DNA from: Nafulsella turpanensis ZLM-10 | GTDB lineage: Bacteria; Bacteroidota; Bacteroidia; Cytophagales; Cyclobacteriaceae | Direction: 5' to 3' | DNA length: 64,000 bases | Assembly (NCBI RefSeq): GCF_000346615.1 | Contig: NZ_ANNU01000038.1 | Span: forward strand, 1 to 64,000 | Shown here: piece after piece, positions 62,909 to 64,000 of the stretch | How the letters are laid out: each line of letters begins with the position of its first letter | Position numbering within the stretch: position 1 is the stretch's first letter | The notes under the pieces: model-generated | Told to the model about the DNA's origin: nothing | Seen by the model: the letters and a program-made list of their open reading frames with translations, nothing else | The model's database searches: none | Position numbers and translations under genes: made by a program

Positions 62909-64000
62909 TTATCTTTCGGCGGATTCTTCTACCTTTCCACCAGGTTTTTTTGCTTTGTTCTCCCTGATAAGCTCAAAGAACTGTTCAAACAGATACTCCG
63001 AATCATTAGGCCCTGGCGAAGCTTCCGGGTGGTACTGCACGGAAAACACAGGCTTATTTCGGAGGCGCAGGCCGGCAATGGTATCGTCGTTTAGATGGAT
63101 ATGGGTAATCTCCACACTTCCGTTTTTCTCTGCCGATTCTCGTGAAACCGCAAAGCCATGGTTCTGGCTCGTTACTTCACACCTGCCCGTCAGGAGGTTT
63201 TTAACCGGGTGATTAATACCCCTGTGGCCGTTAAACATCTTAAATGTTTCCAGCCCCTGCGAAAGAGAAATAAGCTGGTGGCCCAGGCAAATTCCGAAAG
63301 TAGGCATTTCCTGGTCGATCAGCTTTTTAACCAGCTCGGCCTGCTCGTGCAGTGGCTCTGGGTCGCCGGGACCATTAGAGATAAGGATGCCATCCGGCTT
63401 CCAGGCCGCAATTTCCTCCAGGCTGGCATTATGCGGAAAAACGCCTACATAAGCATCATACTTCAGGAGGCTGTCCAGTATATTCCTTTTTACCCCCAGG
63501 TCCAGCACTGCTATCCGGTACGCCCTGTTCTCATCGCCCAGGGTATACATCTTTTGAGTCGACACTTCAGAAGCAAGCCCCATCCCCTTCATGGACGGCG
63601 CCTTGGCCAGGATGGCTTTAAGTTCCTCCAGCGGTTTATCTTCGGAAGAGATGAGGGCATTCATGGCGCCTTTTTCCCGTATATGCCGCACCAGCTTGCG
63701 GGTATCGACTTCCGATACTGCCAATATTCCTTCTCTGCGAAAAAAGTCCGGCAGGCTTTCCGACTCCCTTACCCTGGAATGCTGCTCGTTAAAATTGCGG
63801 CAAACAAAACCGGCAATTTTTACACTGCCCGACTGCGACTCATCCCGGTGAATACCATAATTCCCGATATGGGTATTGGTGGCGACTACAATCTGGTTAA
63901 AATAAGAAGGATCGGTAAAAACCTCCTGATAGCCTGTCATGCCGGTTGTAAAGCATATTTCGCCCACACTGGTCATAGCCGGCCCTTCGGCTTTGCCGTA
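62909..64000 (-). CDS. carA: carbamoyl-phosphate synthase small subunit (5' end outside window)
   Basis: The visible 363 codons encode the glutaminase subunit of carbamoyl-phosphate synthase. The enzyme releases ammonia from glutamine for arginine and pyrimidine synthesis. FTTGMTGYQEVFTDPSYFNQIVV lies near the start of the visible part. The class I amidotransferase nucleophile is in FGICLGHQLISLSQG, with NSRHPVKNL-type GHRGINHPVKNL and the catalytic His-Glu in SVQYHPEASPGPND. The frame stays open through YGKAEGPA to the right window edge, so the true start lies beyond 64000. The visible frame contains an internal ATG at 63976 that is not the real start. Confidence 0.97.
   Translation of the reverse strand, partial: YGKAEGPAMTSVGEICFTTGMTGYQEVFTDPSYFNQIVVATNTHIGNYGIHRDESQSGSVKIAGFVCRNFNEQHSRVRESESLPDFFRREGILAVSEVDTRKLVRHIREKGAMNALISSEDKPLEELKAILAKAPSMKGMGLASEVSTQKMYTLGDENRAYRIAVLDLGVKRNILDSLLKYDAYVGVFPHNASLEEIAAWKPDGILISNGPGDPEPLHEQAELVKKLIDQEMPTFGICLGHQLISLSQGLETFKMFNGHRGINHPVKNLLTGRCEVTSQNHGFAVSRESAEKNGSVEITHIHLNDDTIAGLRLRNKPVFSVQYHPEASPGPNDSEYLFEQFFELIRENKAKKPGGKVEESAER

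Overview
The window looks like chromosomal DNA of a Bacteroidota bacterium, most likely a free-living member of the Cytophagales. Several secreted proteins end in the C-terminal sorting domain of the type IX secretion system (T9SS). The capsule locus is headed by a NusG-like UpxY antiterminator, and the envelope proteins (Wzi, OmpA with PD40-like repeats, DUF6089-type and TIG/kelch lipoproteins) are typical of this phylum. Genus cannot be fixed from the sequence alone. No rRNA, tRNA or CRISPR array was seen.

Layout. (1) 1-3.1 kb, minus strand: a TPP riboswitch with a promoter-like box and a downstream terminator-like hairpin controls four genes: a SAM methyltransferase, a PurM/HypE/ThiL-fold protein, a divergent ThiE-like protein and a Trm112-like zinc protein. 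This is the best candidate for an undescribed pathway. (2) 3.5-5.6 kb: an AI-2E family membrane protein and about 1 kb of decayed DNA. (3) 5.6-14.9 kb, minus strand: envelope genes, namely a WD40 protein, two outer-membrane barrels, a TIG/kelch lipoprotein, a frameshifted second TIG lipoprotein, an OmpA/PD40 protein and a DUF6089-type barrel. (4) 15.1-31.0 kb, minus strand: a complete Wzx/Wzy capsule or exopolysaccharide locus (upxY, wza, wzc, wzx, acyltransferase, wzy, two glycosyltransferases, acyltransferase, wecG/tagA-type transferase, wzi, gmd, wcaJ-type transferase). Its middle (about 20.8-26.9 kb) is much more AT-rich than both ends. (5) 32.5-34.8 kb, plus strand: two T9SS cargo proteins. 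(6) 35.2-37.7 kb, minus strand: a second sugar-modification set (DegT aminotransferase, PglD-like acetyltransferase, PglC-like phosphoglycosyl transferase). (7) 37.9-40.1 kb: a class V aminotransferase and a metallo-beta-lactamase-fold protein. (8) 40.7-51.2 kb, plus strand: three large T9SS-type proteins, a 14-repeat propeller-like protein, an M43 metalloprotease and an M36 metalloprotease. (9) 51.8-60.5 kb: a serine hydrolase, then a molybdenum hydroxylase module (XdhC, MocA, a cysteine desulfurase on the opposite strand, and three PaoABC-like subunits). (10) 60.6-64 kb: a tail-anchored HTH protein, a small LuxR-type HTH protein, a SAM methyltransferase and carA, which runs off the right edge.

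How the genes work together. The 15-31 kb genes form one assembly line. The WcaJ-type enzyme starts the lipid-linked sugar, Gmd supplies GDP-sugar precursor, the glycosyltransferases and acyltransferases build and decorate the unit, Wzx flips it, Wzy polymerises it, Wzc/Wza export it and Wzi anchors it, with UpxY expected to allow read-through. The 53-60 kb genes form a second unit: MocA and XdhC mature the molybdenum cofactor, the desulfurase is a plausible sulfur donor, and the three structural subunits form the oxidoreductase.

Intergenic DNA carries several repeat families: four degenerate copies of an element of about 200-280 bp, a near-perfect fold-back MITE-like element, REP-like GTCATTCC/GGATGAC elements and a palindromic repeat directly in front of gmd.
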